A stretch of 64,000 nt of DNA from Tianweitania sediminis (GTDB lineage Bacteria > Pseudomonadota > Alphaproteobacteria > Rhizobiales > Rhizobiaceae). Positions 1 to 8,835 of this stretch are shown piece after piece. The translations under genes and the position numbers were made by a program. The stretch is from assembly GCF_017813335.1 (NCBI RefSeq), contig NZ_JAGIYY010000006.1, positions 152,531 to 216,530 on the forward strand. Direction: 5' to 3'. Below the pieces are notes generated by a model. That model was not told the origin of the DNA and did no database searches. It saw nothing but the letters and a program-made list of their open reading frames with translations. Positions within the stretch are counted from its first letter, which is position 1; every line of letters starts with the position of its first letter.

Positions 1-566
1 GCCGCAGTTTTGTCGAGCATCTTGATGCTGGTGCTTGGCAAAGTGGTTTGGATCAACCCGACACGAAGTGGGTGAAACGCCTCAACGCCGATGATGGCGC
101 CTTCGCCCACAATGGACACGGCAGCCTCCAGGCTGCCACGCGGGACCGCAAAAGGAATAATCTTTACGGTTGCAACGAGTTGGCCTGCTTGCACAGCAAC
201 GCCTTCGCGCAGGGTTGCGAAGGTGATGGCCGGGTCTACCGCGTTCAAGCGGGACACGAGGTTGCGGTCCGCTTGAAAGACGCCTGCCCGCTCCGCATAA
301 AGGTTGACTCTGCCGGTCATTGCCGCACGTTGCGCCACGTTCCAGGTGTTCAAATGGTTGGCAAGCTCAGCGGCCGCGGCGTTCTCCAGCACGTCGTCGC
401 TTCCAAGCCGCGCGACCACCAGGGTGGTGATTCCCACTCCCGTAGCAGCGTCCACATCGGCCTGGCTGAGGATCCGCCCCTTCTTCCAGGCGCGGCCGTC
501 GACCTCGCGTGAATGCGCGAGCACAGCGCCCGCCGCATCCTGCAAAGGCGCAGGACCAAACTTCAC
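1..566 (-). CDS. Molybdopterin-binding protein (MoaB/MoeA-like N-terminal part), cut by the left edge
   Basis: The frame is open from a GTG at 566 to the window edge, 188 codons. It begins VKFGPAPLQDAAGAVLAHS, and further on has a molybdopterin-binding-like stretch around EAAVSIVGEGAIIGVEAF. In alphaproteobacteria, proteins with this kind of start usually continue into a MobA-like nucleotidyltransferase domain (about 530 residues in all); that half would lie outside the window. The GTG overlaps the stop of the upstream XdhC gene (GTGA), so the genes are probably translated in series. Inference: it inserts or transfers molybdenum cofactor for a xanthine/CO-dehydrogenase-family enzyme encoded further left. 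The family is recognised from memory of its N-terminus; the exact function is uncertain. Confidence 0.75.
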   Translation of the reverse strand, partial: MKFGPAPLQDAAGAVLAHSREVDGRAWKKGRILSQADVDAATGVGITTLVVARLGSDDVLENAAAAELANHLNTWNVAQRAAMTGRVNLYAERAGVFQADRNLVSRLNAVDPAITFATLREGVAVQAGQLVATVKIIPFAVPRGSLEAAVSIVGEGAIIGVEAFHPLRVGLIQTTLPSTSIKMLDKTA

Positions 567-1261
567 GTTGAGGCCCCTGCGCGCTCGGGAGACCGCCAAG
601 CGGCGATGATCTCTGCCAAAACAGCGACCGCGATCTCCGCGGGGCTGCTTGCCCGGATTGGGAGGCCGATCGGCGCGCGGATTCGCTCCAGATGGTCGTC
701 CGTCAGTCCGGCGCTTCGCAGACGCTCCAGCCTCTTGCCATGCGTTTTCCGGCTCCCCAGAGCGCCAACATAGAAGCATTCTGCCCGCAGGGCGGCTTCA
801 ATCGGCCAGTCATCGATTTTGGGATCATGGGTCAGCGCGGCAACCGCACAATAGCGGTCGAGCGGTTCCTCTTGGAGCACCGCTTCCGGCCAATCCGGAT
901 AAAGGCGCACCGTCGAAAAGCGGTCAGGCGTGGCAAAGGCCGTTCGTGGATCGATGATCTCCACGGAAAAGCCGGCCAGCGCTGCCATGGGTGCGAGCGC
1001 CTGGCTGATATGCACCGCACCGATCACCACGATGCGGAGCGGCGGCAGGTATGGGTTCAGGAAGAGCGAGCGTCCCTCCTGCTCAACGTTCACCGGCGCA
1101 CCGGACTGCAGCGCCTTGCTCAACGGCTCGGACAAGGGATGTCCCGCCCGGTCCGCATCGCGCACGAGCTCAGCCAAGCCGGTTGCAAGATCCGTGACGA
1201 GAACGGCAGCGCGCCGCGCTTGCCGCTCCGCTTGAAGCTGTTGAAGGATCGCAGGGTGCAT
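563..1261 (-). CDS. XdhC family protein, C-terminal Rossmann-type half
   Basis: Predicted 232 residues from ATG at 1261. The frame stays open further upstream, but the start MHPAILQQLQAERQARRAAV fits the family and avoids overlapping the upstream gene. It contains the XdhC Rossmann region (LRIVVIGAVHISQALAPMA, then VEIIDPRTAF) and the conserved YVGALGSRKTH segment. XdhC/CoxI proteins bind molybdenum cofactor and assist its sulfuration and insertion into xanthine-dehydrogenase-family enzymes. The usual single-chain XdhC is split here into two adjacent genes, this one carrying the C-terminal part. It lies 5 bases after the N-terminal partner and overlaps the next gene by four bases. Confidence 0.88.
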   Translation of the reverse strand: MHPAILQQLQAERQARRAAVLVTDLATGLAELVRDADRAGHPLSEPLSKALQSGAPVNVEQEGRSLFLNPYLPPLRIVVIGAVHISQALAPMAALAGFSVEIIDPRTAFATPDRFSTVRLYPDWPEAVLQEEPLDRYCAVAALTHDPKIDDWPIEAALRAECFYVGALGSRKTHGKRLERLRSAGLTDDHLERIRAPIGLPIRASSPAEIAVAVLAEIIAAWRSPERAGAST

Positions 1262-1266
1262 GGTGG

Positions 1267-1599
1267 CTAGGCAACCGGTTCCAAGAACACGGCGATGCGG
1301 CCACCACAGGACAGGCCGACACGCCACGCGGTTTCGTCGGCTACCCCGAATTCCAAAAGACGCGGCATTCCGGACTGGAGAACATCTATTGCTTCCGCGA
1401 TTACGGCGCCCTCGACACACCCACCAGACACCGATCCTTCGAAGTGGCCGTCACCGTCTATGACAAGGTGGCTGCCAGCCGGTCGTGGCGCAGAACCCCA
1501 TGTTTCGATAACAGTCGCGAGCGCCACCTGCCGGCCTTCGGAGATCCAACGGGCGGCTACCTCCAGCGGGTCTGCCATTGCGATTGCAGCTTCTGACAT
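1267..1599 (-). CDS. XdhC/CoxI family protein, N-terminal domain
   Basis: A 110-residue protein that is a stand-alone XdhC_CoxI domain: RQVALATVIETWGSAPRPAG, then EGSVSGGCVEGAVIAEA and GLSCGGRIAVFLEPV at the C-terminus. The SVSGGCVE and SCGG motifs are typical of the domain that binds molybdenum cofactor. A purine-rich GGAGCGGAG lies upstream of the ATG at 1599. It is first in a three-gene run with the XdhC C-terminal half and the molybdopterin-binding protein. A split arrangement like this occurs in rhizobial genomes, so it is more likely a normal gene pair than a frameshift; each part has its own start and stop. Confidence 0.88.
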   Translation of the reverse strand: MSEAAIAMADPLEVAARWISEGRQVALATVIETWGSAPRPAGSHLVIDGDGHFEGSVSGGCVEGAVIAEAIDVLQSGMPRLLEFGVADETAWRVGLSCGGRIAVFLEPVA

Positions 1600-1614
1600 C
1601 GTGCTGCTCCGCTC

Positions 1615-2118
1615 CTAGTCCAGGCCGTGATAACCACGTGCATGGTAGATCAACGGGTTGGCCGTGTCGCCGATCCGCAGCCCCACCACTTCCCCGAACA
1701 AGACGCGATGCGTGGCGACGTCTTTCGCCTCGATCAATCGACAATCGAAGACGGCCAAGGCATTGCGCAAGGTGGGCGCTCCACTTTGCATCACATCCCA
1801 TGCCGCGGTGGCAAAGCGCTCGTCTTGTGACAAGCCAGTGAGGCCGGAGAAAGCATGCGCGACATCGATCTGATCAAAGGCGAGCGTGTTGAGAGAAAAG
1901 TTGCCGTTTGCGACGAACAGATCGTTTCCGGCGCTGGCGCGGTTGAGACACACCAAGATCGTCGGCGGGCTGTCGGATACCGAACAGGCGGCGATCACGG
2001 TTGTGCCCCGCTTTCCGGCTTCACCCATCGTGGCAACCACATGCACGGCGCCGGCGAACCGACTCATGGCTTCGCGATAATCGCCCGCCTCCACCTGGTT
2101 CTGCTTCAGCACGTTCAC
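1615..2118 (-). CDS. Flavin reductase family protein (RutF/HpaC-like)
   Basis: Predicted 167 residues from a GTG at 2118, preceded by AGAGGCGGA. A longer in-frame start at 2238 would run into the divergent gene at 2226 and adds residues unlike the family. The body has the flavin reductase fold signature: YREAMSRFAGAVHVVATMG, a TVIAACSVSDSPPTILVCL segment that lines the FMN site, and a C-terminal HRVLFGEVVGLRIG. Such enzymes use NAD(P)H to reduce FMN or FAD, usually for a partner monooxygenase. No monooxygenase is adjacent, so the partner is unknown. A second GTG at 2112 is an equally possible start. Confidence 0.85.
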   Translation of the reverse strand: MNVLKQNQVEAGDYREAMSRFAGAVHVVATMGEAGKRGTTVIAACSVSDSPPTILVCLNRASAGNDLFVANGNFSLNTLAFDQIDVAHAFSGLTGLSQDERFATAAWDVMQSGAPTLRNALAVFDCRLIEAKDVATHRVLFGEVVGLRIGDTANPLIYHARGYHGLD

Positions 2119-2225
2119 TCCGCCTCTTGAACGCGGGATATAGGCGCTGCCGCTATCCACGCAAGCGCCCATAACCGAGTTGCGCCCGGGCACGCCAGGC
2201 TTTACCTCAGACGGATCAACATCTC

Positions 2226-3323
2226 TTGGATTTTCCATTGCTTTTCAGCCGCCGCTTCTTTCCCGCTATGCTCGCCGTCACAGGTGCAGGTCTGCTTGCA
2301 ACCGTGGCCCACGCGCAGGTGATCGGTTTGGCGGCGCCCTTGTCGGGTCCGACCGCCCTTTTGGGTGAACAGATGCGTGCCGGCGCAAACGCGGCGCTCG
2401 CCATAGTCCCGAACGACGACTTGACCCTGAAGGTCGAGGATGACCTTTGCACGGCTGCAGGCGGCCAAGCCGCAGCACAGGCTTTTGTGGAAGCGCGCGT
2501 TGCCATGGTTGTCGGCTTTCTGTGCACGGAAGCCCTGACGGCAGCCCTGCCTGCTCTTGCTGCTGCAAACATCCCCGTGGTCACGCCCGGCGTGCGCACG
2601 AACAGCCTCACGGACGATCGGGAAAGAACCGGCTGGCCCATCTACCGCCTCGCGCCGCGAGACGATGCGGAGCGGGAAGCCATCAATGATCGTCTTCTTC
2701 CGCTTTGGCGATCGTCCTTGTTCGCAATCGTCGATGACGGCACGATCTATGGCCGCGAGTTGGCGGAAAGCTTTCGCGAAGCCGCCGAAGCCACGGGTTT
2801 GAAGCCCGTGTTCATCGACAACTACCGGCCACAGCTCGAAAACCAGGTGGGTCTCGTTGGGCGGCTGCGTCGCGCAGGGGCGACTCACGCCTTTGTTGGA
2901 GGCGATCGAGAAGATGTTGCCATCATCGGGCGCGACGCCGCGCAAATCGACTATTCCTTGCAATTGGCAGGTGGCGAAGCCTTGCGCGCCGCAACGCTGA
3001 CCACCGATCCCGTTGAAGGAACGCTGATGGTGGCGCCGCCTGACTGGTCGCAGGCTGCACAACCGGAAACGCTGCAACAGCTGAGCGCGGCGGGTATCGA
3101 GCCGGAAGGCTACGTCGTCCCGAGCTTTGCCGCGATTGAGATTGCCGCAGGCGCACTGCGCGACCGTGAGCGTTCCGACCAGCCCCTTGCTCAGATCTTG
3201 GACGACCGAACCTTTTCCACAGCAATGGGTGAGATACAGTTCGACGAAAAGGGAGACCTGACGGTGAACCCTTACCGGCTCTATCGATTCGAAGCCGGTG
3301 AGTTCGTGGAGGTCCTGCCATGA
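2226..3323 (+). CDS. ABC-type branched-chain amino acid/amide periplasmic binding protein
   Basis: A 365-residue protein with a signal peptide (two arginines near residue 9, hydrophobic stretch, AHA before Q31) followed by a type I periplasmic binding fold: VIGLAAPLSGPTALLGEQ, then VVGFLCTEALTAALPALAA and ANIPVVTPGVRT. This is the LivJ/Peripla_BP_6 family, which delivers small solutes to an inner-membrane ABC transporter. The start is a TTG at 2226; the first ATG, at 2268, would remove the charged part of the signal peptide. No permease or ATPase lies nearby, so it is an orphan receptor here. It is coupled by ATGA to the hydrolase downstream. Confidence 0.85.
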   Translation: MDFPLLFSRRFFPAMLAVTGAGLLATVAHAQVIGLAAPLSGPTALLGEQMRAGANAALAIVPNDDLTLKVEDDLCTAAGGQAAAQAFVEARVAMVVGFLCTEALTAALPALAAANIPVVTPGVRTNSLTDDRERTGWPIYRLAPRDDAEREAINDRLLPLWRSSLFAIVDDGTIYGRELAESFREAAEATGLKPVFIDNYRPQLENQVGLVGRLRRAGATHAFVGGDREDVAIIGRDAAQIDYSLQLAGGEALRAATLTTDPVEGTLMVAPPDWSQAAQPETLQQLSAAGIEPEGYVVPSFAAIEIAAGALRDRERSDQPLAQILDDRTFSTAMGEIQFDEKGDLTVNPYRLYRFEAGEFVEVLP

Positions 3324-4330
3324 CGTTGATAGCCGGACCGCGAAACCTCCTTACCGACGTTGCGGGCTTGCGGGTGGGCCATGCTGGCGACCTTCAACTC
3401 AATTCCGGCACAACCGTGGTCATTTGCGACCGTCCAACGGTGGCCGCGGTTCAGGTGCTAGGCGGCGCGCCGGGAACGCGCGAAACCGATCTTCTCGAGC
3501 CGCACAACTCCGTTGAAACAGTGAACGCGCTGGTGCTTTCCGGCGGTTCCGCCTTCGGCCTCGACGCTGCCTCAGGTGCGCAGGCGGCGTTGCGCGAACA
3601 GGGGCGTGGTTTCGCGGTACGCGGCGCCGTCGTGCCAATCGTTCCGGCTGCGATTCTTTTTGATCTCGTCAATGGCGGCAACAAGGACTGGGGTCGATAC
3701 CCGCCCTATCGGGAGTTCGGCTACGAGGCAGCCAATGCGGCAAGCGAAGATTTCCCGATCGGCACGGTCGGGGCCGGCATCGGCGGCCTGACGGCGGGGC
3801 TAAAGGGTGGTCTCGGGTCGGCATCATCGGTGACGCCGAGCGGGCACACAGTGGCAGCGCTCGTGGCCGTCAACGCGACCGGCGGCGTGACCGTGGGAGG
3901 AACAAGCGCTTTTTGGGCAGCACCATTCGAGCTTGGAGATGAGTTCGGCCGCGTGCCCCATCCTCACCCACTGCCGCCCGACGCCGCAAGCGTTCGCCTG
4001 AAGTTCCGGGATCCGCAACCGCTCGAAGCAACCACCATTGCTATCATCGCCACCGATGCCGCCTTGCCAAAGGCCGGCGCCAAGCGCCTGGCGATTGCAG
4101 CGCATGATGGGTTTTCGCGCGCGATCTGGCCGGCGCACACGCCCGTTGATGGCGATCTCGTCTTCGGCCTTTCCACGGGGATGCTTTCGGCTCCTTGCGC
4201 TCCGGAGGGCTTGATCGATCTTTACGCCGCAGCAGCTTCAACCATGGCTCGCGCCATTGCACGTGGCGTTTACGCAGCACGTGCCGCTCCCGGCGACCTA
4301 ATGCCTGCCTGGCACGATCTCTACGGCTGA
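3320..4330 (+). CDS. P1 family peptidase (DmpA/NylC-type N-terminal nucleophile hydrolase)
   Basis: 336 residues. The family pattern is clear: N-terminal LTDVAGLRVGHAGD, then ALVLSGGSAFGLDAASG (residues 70-86), GAVVPIVPAAILFDL, and TTIAIIATDAALPKAGAKR (about 238-256). Members are made as one chain that cleaves itself; the new N-terminal Ser or Thr becomes the nucleophile that hydrolyses peptide or amide bonds. By comparison with NylC-type enzymes from memory, the nucleophile should be Thr238, in the segment EATTIAII. The residue before it is Ala rather than the Asn I recall as usual. The ATG overlaps the stop of the binding-protein gene, so an imported amide or peptide is a plausible substrate (inference). 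Confidence 0.85.
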   Translation: MTLIAGPRNLLTDVAGLRVGHAGDLQLNSGTTVVICDRPTVAAVQVLGGAPGTRETDLLEPHNSVETVNALVLSGGSAFGLDAASGAQAALREQGRGFAVRGAVVPIVPAAILFDLVNGGNKDWGRYPPYREFGYEAANAASEDFPIGTVGAGIGGLTAGLKGGLGSASSVTPSGHTVAALVAVNATGGVTVGGTSAFWAAPFELGDEFGRVPHPHPLPPDAASVRLKFRDPQPLEATTIAIIATDAALPKAGAKRLAIAAHDGFSRAIWPAHTPVDGDLVFGLSTGMLSAPCAPEGLIDLYAAAASTMARAIARGVYAARAAPGDLMPAWHDLYG

Positions 4331-4394
4331 CCCTTCCCGTTGAGCCCGGCGCTGCGCTCTGTTAGAGCGCATCTTTCCCAAAGAAAGGCTCGCC

Positions 4395-5702
4395 ATGATC
4401 CCGCGTTATTCCCGTCCAGAAATGGTTTCGATCTGGTCTGCGGAGACCAAGTTCCGGATCTGGTTCGAGATTGAAGCCCATGCCTGTGACGCGCTTGCCG
4501 AACTGGGCGTGATCCCGAAGGAAGCGGCGCAAACCATCTGGGAAAAGGGCAACGCTGCGACCTTCGACGTCGAGCGCATCGACGCCATCGAACGGGAAAC
4601 GAAGCACGATGTGATCGCCTTCCTGACGCATCTGGCGGAAATCGTCGGACCGGATGCGCGTTTCGTGCATCAGGGGATGACATCGTCGGATGTTTTGGAC
4701 ACCACCCTTTCGGTGCAGCTTGTTCGGGCAAGCGACCTGCTGATTGCCGATCTCGACGCCCTTTTGGCTGCGTTGAAGACACGCGCCTACGAGCACAAGG
4801 ACACGGTGACCATCGGCCGGAGCCACGGCATCCATGCCGAGCCGACAACCTTTGGCGTGAAGCTCGCCCAGGCTTATGCAGAGTTCCAGCGCTGCCGCGC
4901 CCGCATGATGGCAGCGCGCGCGGAGATCGCCACCTGCGCGATCTCCGGCGCCGTCGGCACTTTCGCGAACATCGATCCGCGCGTCGAGGAGCATGTGGCC
5001 GAGAAGCTCGGGCTGACGCCGGAGCCCGTTTCAACCCAAGTCATTCCGCGCGATCGCCACGCAATGTTTTTTGCGGTTCTGGGTGTCGTTGCGTCGTCCG
5101 TCGAGCGGCTCGCAACGGAGATTCGCCACCTTCAGCGCACGGAAGTTCTGGAAGCGGAGGAGTACTTCTCCCCCGGCCAGAAAGGCTCGTCAGCGATGCC
5201 CCACAAGCGCAATCCCGTGCTGACGGAAAACCTCACCGGCCTAGCTCGGATCGTGCGCTCGGCGGTCACGCCGGCCATGGAGAATGTGGTGCTCTGGCAT
5301 GAGCGCGACATTTCCCACTCCTCTGTGGAACGGATGATCGGGCCGGATGCAACTGTGACGCTGGATTTCGCACTGGCAAGGCTGACGGGCGTGATCGAGA
5401 AGCTCGTGGTTTATCCTGAGAATATGATGAAGAACCTCGACCGCTTCAAAGGTCTGGTGCACTCGCAGCGTGTTCTTCTCGCGTTGACGCAGGCTGGCGT
5501 CAGCCGGGAGGATGCCTACCGCCTCGTGCAGCGCAACGCGATGAAGACGTGGGACCGAGGTGCCGATTTCCTGGAAGAACTGCTCGGCGATACCGAGGTC
5601 CGAAACGCGCTTTCGGAAGACCAGATCCGCGAGAAATTCGACCTGGGCTACCATACCAAACAGGTCGACACGATCTTCAAGCGCGTGTTCGGCGACAGCT
5701 GA
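4395..5702 (+). CDS. purB: Adenylosuccinate lyase
   Basis: 435 residues, normal for bacterial PurB. The fumarase/aspartase-superfamily signature GSSAMPHKRNPVLTENLTG lies at about residues 264-282 and holds the mobile catalytic loop with its serine. An earlier block, FVHQGMTSSDVLDTTLS, contributes substrate contacts. The enzyme removes fumarate twice in purine synthesis: from SAICAR to give AICAR, and from adenylosuccinate to give AMP. AAAGG precedes the ATG. The upstream gap holds a short inverted repeat (GCGCTC...GAGCGC, 4354-4370) and a weak TTGAGC/TAGAGC pair (4340-4368) that may be a promoter. Confidence 0.98.
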   Translation: MIPRYSRPEMVSIWSAETKFRIWFEIEAHACDALAELGVIPKEAAQTIWEKGNAATFDVERIDAIERETKHDVIAFLTHLAEIVGPDARFVHQGMTSSDVLDTTLSVQLVRASDLLIADLDALLAALKTRAYEHKDTVTIGRSHGIHAEPTTFGVKLAQAYAEFQRCRARMMAARAEIATCAISGAVGTFANIDPRVEEHVAEKLGLTPEPVSTQVIPRDRHAMFFAVLGVVASSVERLATEIRHLQRTEVLEAEEYFSPGQKGSSAMPHKRNPVLTENLTGLARIVRSAVTPAMENVVLWHERDISHSSVERMIGPDATVTLDFALARLTGVIEKLVVYPENMMKNLDRFKGLVHSQRVLLALTQAGVSREDAYRLVQRNAMKTWDRGADFLEELLGDTEVRNALSEDQIREKFDLGYHTKQVDTIFKRVFGDS

Positions 5703-5713
5703 GCGTAGCCACA

Positions 5714-5737
5714 AGAAGCGGGCTGAAGCCCGCTTCT
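5714..5737. terminator. Hairpin between convergent purB and exoR
   Basis: A perfect 10-bp GC-rich stem (AGAAGCGGGC with GCCCGCTTCT) closes a TGAA tetraloop. It sits 11 bases after the purB stop and one base before the exoR stop codon, so it can end transcripts from both sides. There is no clean U tract on the plus side, only CTTACTT. Confidence 0.7.
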
Positions 5738-5738
5738 C

Positions 5739-6554
5739 TTACTTGGTGCCCTTGGTCAGCAGATCCTGCGCCATCAGGATGGCGTTGCGCCGATCCTTTT
5801 CGCCGGCCAGCGCGAACGCCTCTTCCTGCATGCCTCTGATCCACGGCTGGTCGCTTGGCTTCGCGCGCTCGAGCGCAGCCGTCATCATGGCGAGACCCCG
5901 CACGGCCTTGCCGCTGTGGAACAGGAGGTTGCCGAGCGTCGCCTGTGCGCCCGCGTGGCCCTTTTCAGCAGCGAGCTGAAGCCAGCGGCCCGCCTGGCGG
6001 ACATTGGCCCTTACGCCTTCGCCCCGCAGATACATCTTGCCAACTTCGAACTGCGCGTCCGGATTGCGGTAGGTCGCAGCCGCGCGCATGTAGTAATCGC
6101 TTGCCGCTGCCGGATCGGCGGTTACCGGACTGCCCGGGATCCCGGTGCGCAGATAGCGCGCCAGGGCTACGAGCGCATCCGACACATAGGTGTCTTCAGG
6201 GCTGCCGGGCTCGATCTCCTGCCGTGCAATTTCGGCGAAGAAGCGGAACGCCTGATAATCGTCGCGGCCGACGCCGTCACCTTCGGCATACATGCGCGCC
6301 AGCTTCCACTGCGCGCCAATCTGGCCCTTTTCGGCCGCATACCGGTAGGCCTCGACAGCCTGATCCTTGTGACCGCTCTTGTAAGCGGAAAAGCCGAACT
6401 TGAAGACGTCCCATGGGCTGGAGCCGGGCTCCACCACCTTCTTCTCGTCAAGCGCCCTGGCGCTGCCGACAAAGCCGGTGAAGCCACAGCTCAACGCCAG
6501 CGTGAAAAGAACCAGGCGGCTGACCTGGCTCAGGCTCCCGCGCGGCTGGCTCAT
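5739..6554 (-). CDS. exoR: ExoR-like periplasmic Sel1-repeat regulator
   Basis: Predicted 271 residues from ATG at 6554, close to the 268 of rhizobial ExoR. A signal peptide (hydrophobic residues 13-30, SARA before LD) is followed by Sel1-type repeats: WDVFKFGFSAYKSGHKDQAV, AYRYAAEKGQIGAQWKLARM, AQFEVGKMYLRGEGV, GRWLQLAAEKGHAGAQATLG, then GLAMMTAALE. In Sinorhizobium and Agrobacterium, ExoR binds the sensor kinase ExoS/ChvG in the periplasm, holds the ChvI response off, and so represses exopolysaccharide and activates motility. No kinase gene is near. The frame extends upstream to a GTG at 6650, but that start would bury the signal peptide; the ATG at 6554 has only a weak ribosome binding site. 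Confidence 0.85.
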   Translation of the reverse strand: MSQPRGSLSQVSRLVLFTLALSCGFTGFVGSARALDEKKVVEPGSSPWDVFKFGFSAYKSGHKDQAVEAYRYAAEKGQIGAQWKLARMYAEGDGVGRDDYQAFRFFAEIARQEIEPGSPEDTYVSDALVALARYLRTGIPGSPVTADPAAASDYYMRAAATYRNPDAQFEVGKMYLRGEGVRANVRQAGRWLQLAAEKGHAGAQATLGNLLFHSGKAVRGLAMMTAALERAKPSDQPWIRGMQEEAFALAGEKDRRNAILMAQDLLTKGTK

Positions 6555-6843
6555 AGATGATGTGGCCAAACCGGGCATCGACCATCCACTTGCAAAGGTG
6601 GAGCCGAGCGCGACACGCGACCCTGAAGTTACTCTTGCGTCCATTCTCACCCCGGCCGCAAAGTGCGGCGTGCCGCGATCGAGCCAAGCCCCCTTTGCAC
6701 GATCGAAGTACCCTTCGGGTGCGCCGGGTTTATGGCAGGATGTGGGCGCCTGTTCCCCGCGCCAACTATAGCTGAAAGGTCCTGAAAGGAGTGTTGCGGA
6801 ATCGCAACGAGTTGCTTCGCGCGAGGTAAGCGCTGAAAAGCAA
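6555..6843 (-). other. Upstream region of exoR, no gene seen
   Basis: About 290 bases between the ilvD terminator and the chosen exoR start. The exoR frame stays open through the near half (to 6650), so part could be translated if an earlier start is used. On the minus strand a TATAGT hexamer (6765-6770) resembles a -10 box, without a convincing -35 partner. No RNA gene or repeat was recognised. Confidence 0.4.
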
Positions 6844-6865
6844 AGAAGGCGCCGAAGCGCCTTCT
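6844..6865 (-). terminator. ilvD terminator
   Basis: A 9-bp stem (AGAAGGCGC with GCGCCTTCT) and a four-base loop, 24 bases after the ilvD stop. On the minus strand it is followed by TTGCTTTTC, a U-rich tail that fits factor-independent termination. Confidence 0.8.
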
Positions 6866-6889
6866 TCTTCCATTTGGCTGATCGCCGGC

Positions 6890-8728
6890 TTAGTCTTCCG
6901 GAACGACCCGCACGGCGCCGCGTGCCGCACTTGTTGTGTGAGCCGCATAGGCACGAAGCGCGGTGGTGATGTTGCGCTTGCGCTTCTGGCTCGGCTTCCA
7001 GCCAAGCTTGTCCTGGTCAAGCCGCCGCTGCGCCAGTTCGGCGTCTTCTACCAGCAAGCTGATCTGTCGGTTGGGAATATCAATGGCAATCAAGTCGCCG
7101 TTGCGAACCAGGCCGATCGTGCCGCCTTCTGCGGCTTCCGGTGAAACGTGGCCGATCGACAGACCGGACGTGCCGCCCGAAAAACGGCCATCGGTCAACA
7201 AGGCGCACGACTTCCCCAGCCCCTTCGATTTCAGGTAGCTTGTGGGGTAAAGCATCTCCTGCATGCCCGGGCCGCCACGCGGGCCCTCGTAGGTGATCAC
7301 CACGACGTCGCCTGCCACGACCTCGTTGCCGAGGATGGCTTTCACGGCCGCATCCTGGCTCTCGTAAACCTTGGCAGGCCCAGTGAACGTCAGGATCGAC
7401 TCGTCGACGCCCGCCGTCTTCACCACGCAACCATCCAGCGCGATGTTGCCCTTCAGAACGGCGAGGCCGCCATCTTTCGAGAAAGGCGTCTTTGCACTGC
7501 GGATGACCCCATTTTCCCGGTCGAGATCAAGGTCTTCCCACCGGCTCGCCTGGCTGAACGCGACCTGCGTGGGCACGCCGCCCGGTGCTGCCTTGAAGAA
7601 CTGGCGCACATTCTCCTGCGTGCTGCGGGAAATATCCCACCGCTCGATGGCCTCGCCGATCGTGCCGCTATGGACGGTCGGGCTATCGCGGTGGATCAGC
7701 CCCGCGGCTTCCAACTGTCCGAGAATCGCCATGATGCCGCCAGCCCGGTGCACGTCTTCCATGTGCACGTCGTTTTTTGCAGGAGCCACCTTGCACAAAA
7801 CGGGCACCCGACGGGAAAGAGCGTCAATGTCATCCATGGTGAAGTCGATCCCGCCTTCGTAAGCGGCGGCCAGGATGTGCAGCACCGTATTGGTCGATCC
7901 GCCCATGGCGATGTCGAGCGTCATGGCGTTTTCGAAGGCATGCCGGTTGGCGACGTTGCGCGGCAGAACACTAGCATCGTCCTGCTCGTAGTAGCGCTGG
8001 CAAAGGTCCACCACGAGGTGGCCTGCTTCCACAAACAGGCGCTTGCGGTCAGCGTGAGTCGCGAGCGTCGAGCCATTGCCCGGCAGCGAAAGACCCAGCG
8101 CTTCGGTCAGGCAGTTCATGGAGTTGGCCGTAAACATGCCGGAGCACGAGCCGCAGGTCGGGCAGGCGGAACGTTCGATGACCTTGACGTCCTCGTCGGA
8201 CACCTTCTCGTCGGCAGCCGCAACCATCGCATCAACGAGGTCGAGCGCGTGCTGCTTGCCGTTCAGCACCACCTTGCCCGCTTCCATAGGGCCGCCGGAC
8301 ACGAACACGGCCGGGATGTTCAGCCGCATCGCCGCCATCAGCATTCCAGGCGTGATCTTGTCGCAGTTGGAGATGCAGACCATGGCGTCCGCGCAGTGCG
8401 CATTGACCATGTACTCCACGCTGTCGGCGATCAACTCCCGTGACGGCAGCGAGTACAGCATTCCGTCATGGCCCATCGCAATGCCGTCGTCGACGGCGAT
8501 CGTGTTGAACTCCTTCGCGACACCGCCAGCCGCCTCGATTTCGCGCGCCACAAGCTGTCCGAGGTCCTTCAGATGCACGTGGCCGGGCACGAACTGGGTG
8601 AAGGAGTTCACCACGGCAATGATGGGCTTGCCGAAGTCGCTGTCCTTCATTCCGGTTGCGCGCCAAAGGCCGCGGGCACCCGCCATGTTGCGGCCGTGCG
8701 TTGTTGTGCGGGAGCGGTAAGCAGGCAT
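6890..8728 (-). CDS. ilvD: Dihydroxy-acid dehydratase
   Basis: 612 residues from ATG at 8728; the frame is open 48 bases further, but [20 protein letters not shown] is the family N-terminus. It dehydrates 2,3-dihydroxy acids to 2-oxo acids, the step before transamination in valine and isoleucine synthesis, and also supplies leucine and pantothenate precursors. Iron-sulfur ligands are visible as Cys122 (SNCDKITPG) and Cys195 ([10 protein letters not shown]), at the same positions as in the E. coli enzyme. [20 protein letters not shown] near the C-terminus holds the catalytic serine. The leader has a small inverted repeat (GACCCA...TGGGTC, 8754-8774), and the gene ends in a clear terminator. 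Confidence 0.98.
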   Translation of the reverse strand: MPAYRSRTTTHGRNMAGARGLWRATGMKDSDFGKPIIAVVNSFTQFVPGHVHLKDLGQLVAREIEAAGGVAKEFNTIAVDDGIAMGHDGMLYSLPSRELIADSVEYMVNAHCADAMVCISNCDKITPGMLMAAMRLNIPAVFVSGGPMEAGKVVLNGKQHALDLVDAMVAAADEKVSDEDVKVIERSACPTCGSCSGMFTANSMNCLTEALGLSLPGNGSTLATHADRKRLFVEAGHLVVDLCQRYYEQDDASVLPRNVANRHAFENAMTLDIAMGGSTNTVLHILAAAYEGGIDFTMDDIDALSRRVPVLCKVAPAKNDVHMEDVHRAGGIMAILGQLEAAGLIHRDSPTVHSGTIGEAIERWDISRSTQENVRQFFKAAPGGVPTQVAFSQASRWEDLDLDRENGVIRSAKTPFSKDGGLAVLKGNIALDGCVVKTAGVDESILTFTGPAKVYESQDAAVKAILGNEVVAGDVVVITYEGPRGGPGMQEMLYPTSYLKSKGLGKSCALLTDGRFSGGTSGLSIGHVSPEAAEGGTIGLVRNGDLIAIDIPNRQISLLVEDAELAQRRLDQDKLGWKPSQKRKRNITTALRAYAAHTTSAARGAVRVVPED

Positions 8729-8799
8729 GGTTCCATCCCGGGTTTGTTGACACGACCCAGATGGTGGTTGGGTCATGGATTAAAAGGGCAGAGGCGGTT

Positions 8800-8827
8800 G
8801 CGACCTCGCCTTGTGGGGCGAGGTCGC
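8800..8827 (-). terminator. Hairpin after valS
   Basis: A perfect 11-bp stem (GCGACCTCGCC with GGCGAGGTCGC) and a 6-base loop, 8 bases after the valS stop. The U-rich part on the minus strand (CCCTTTTAA) comes only about 14 bases later, so termination efficiency is uncertain. Confidence 0.6.
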
Positions 8828-8835
8828 GTCGCTTC

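Noticed and set aside
7148..8443. A plus-strand open frame of 431 codons opposite ilvD
   Set aside because: Shadow of ilvD; composition is unlike a folded protein.
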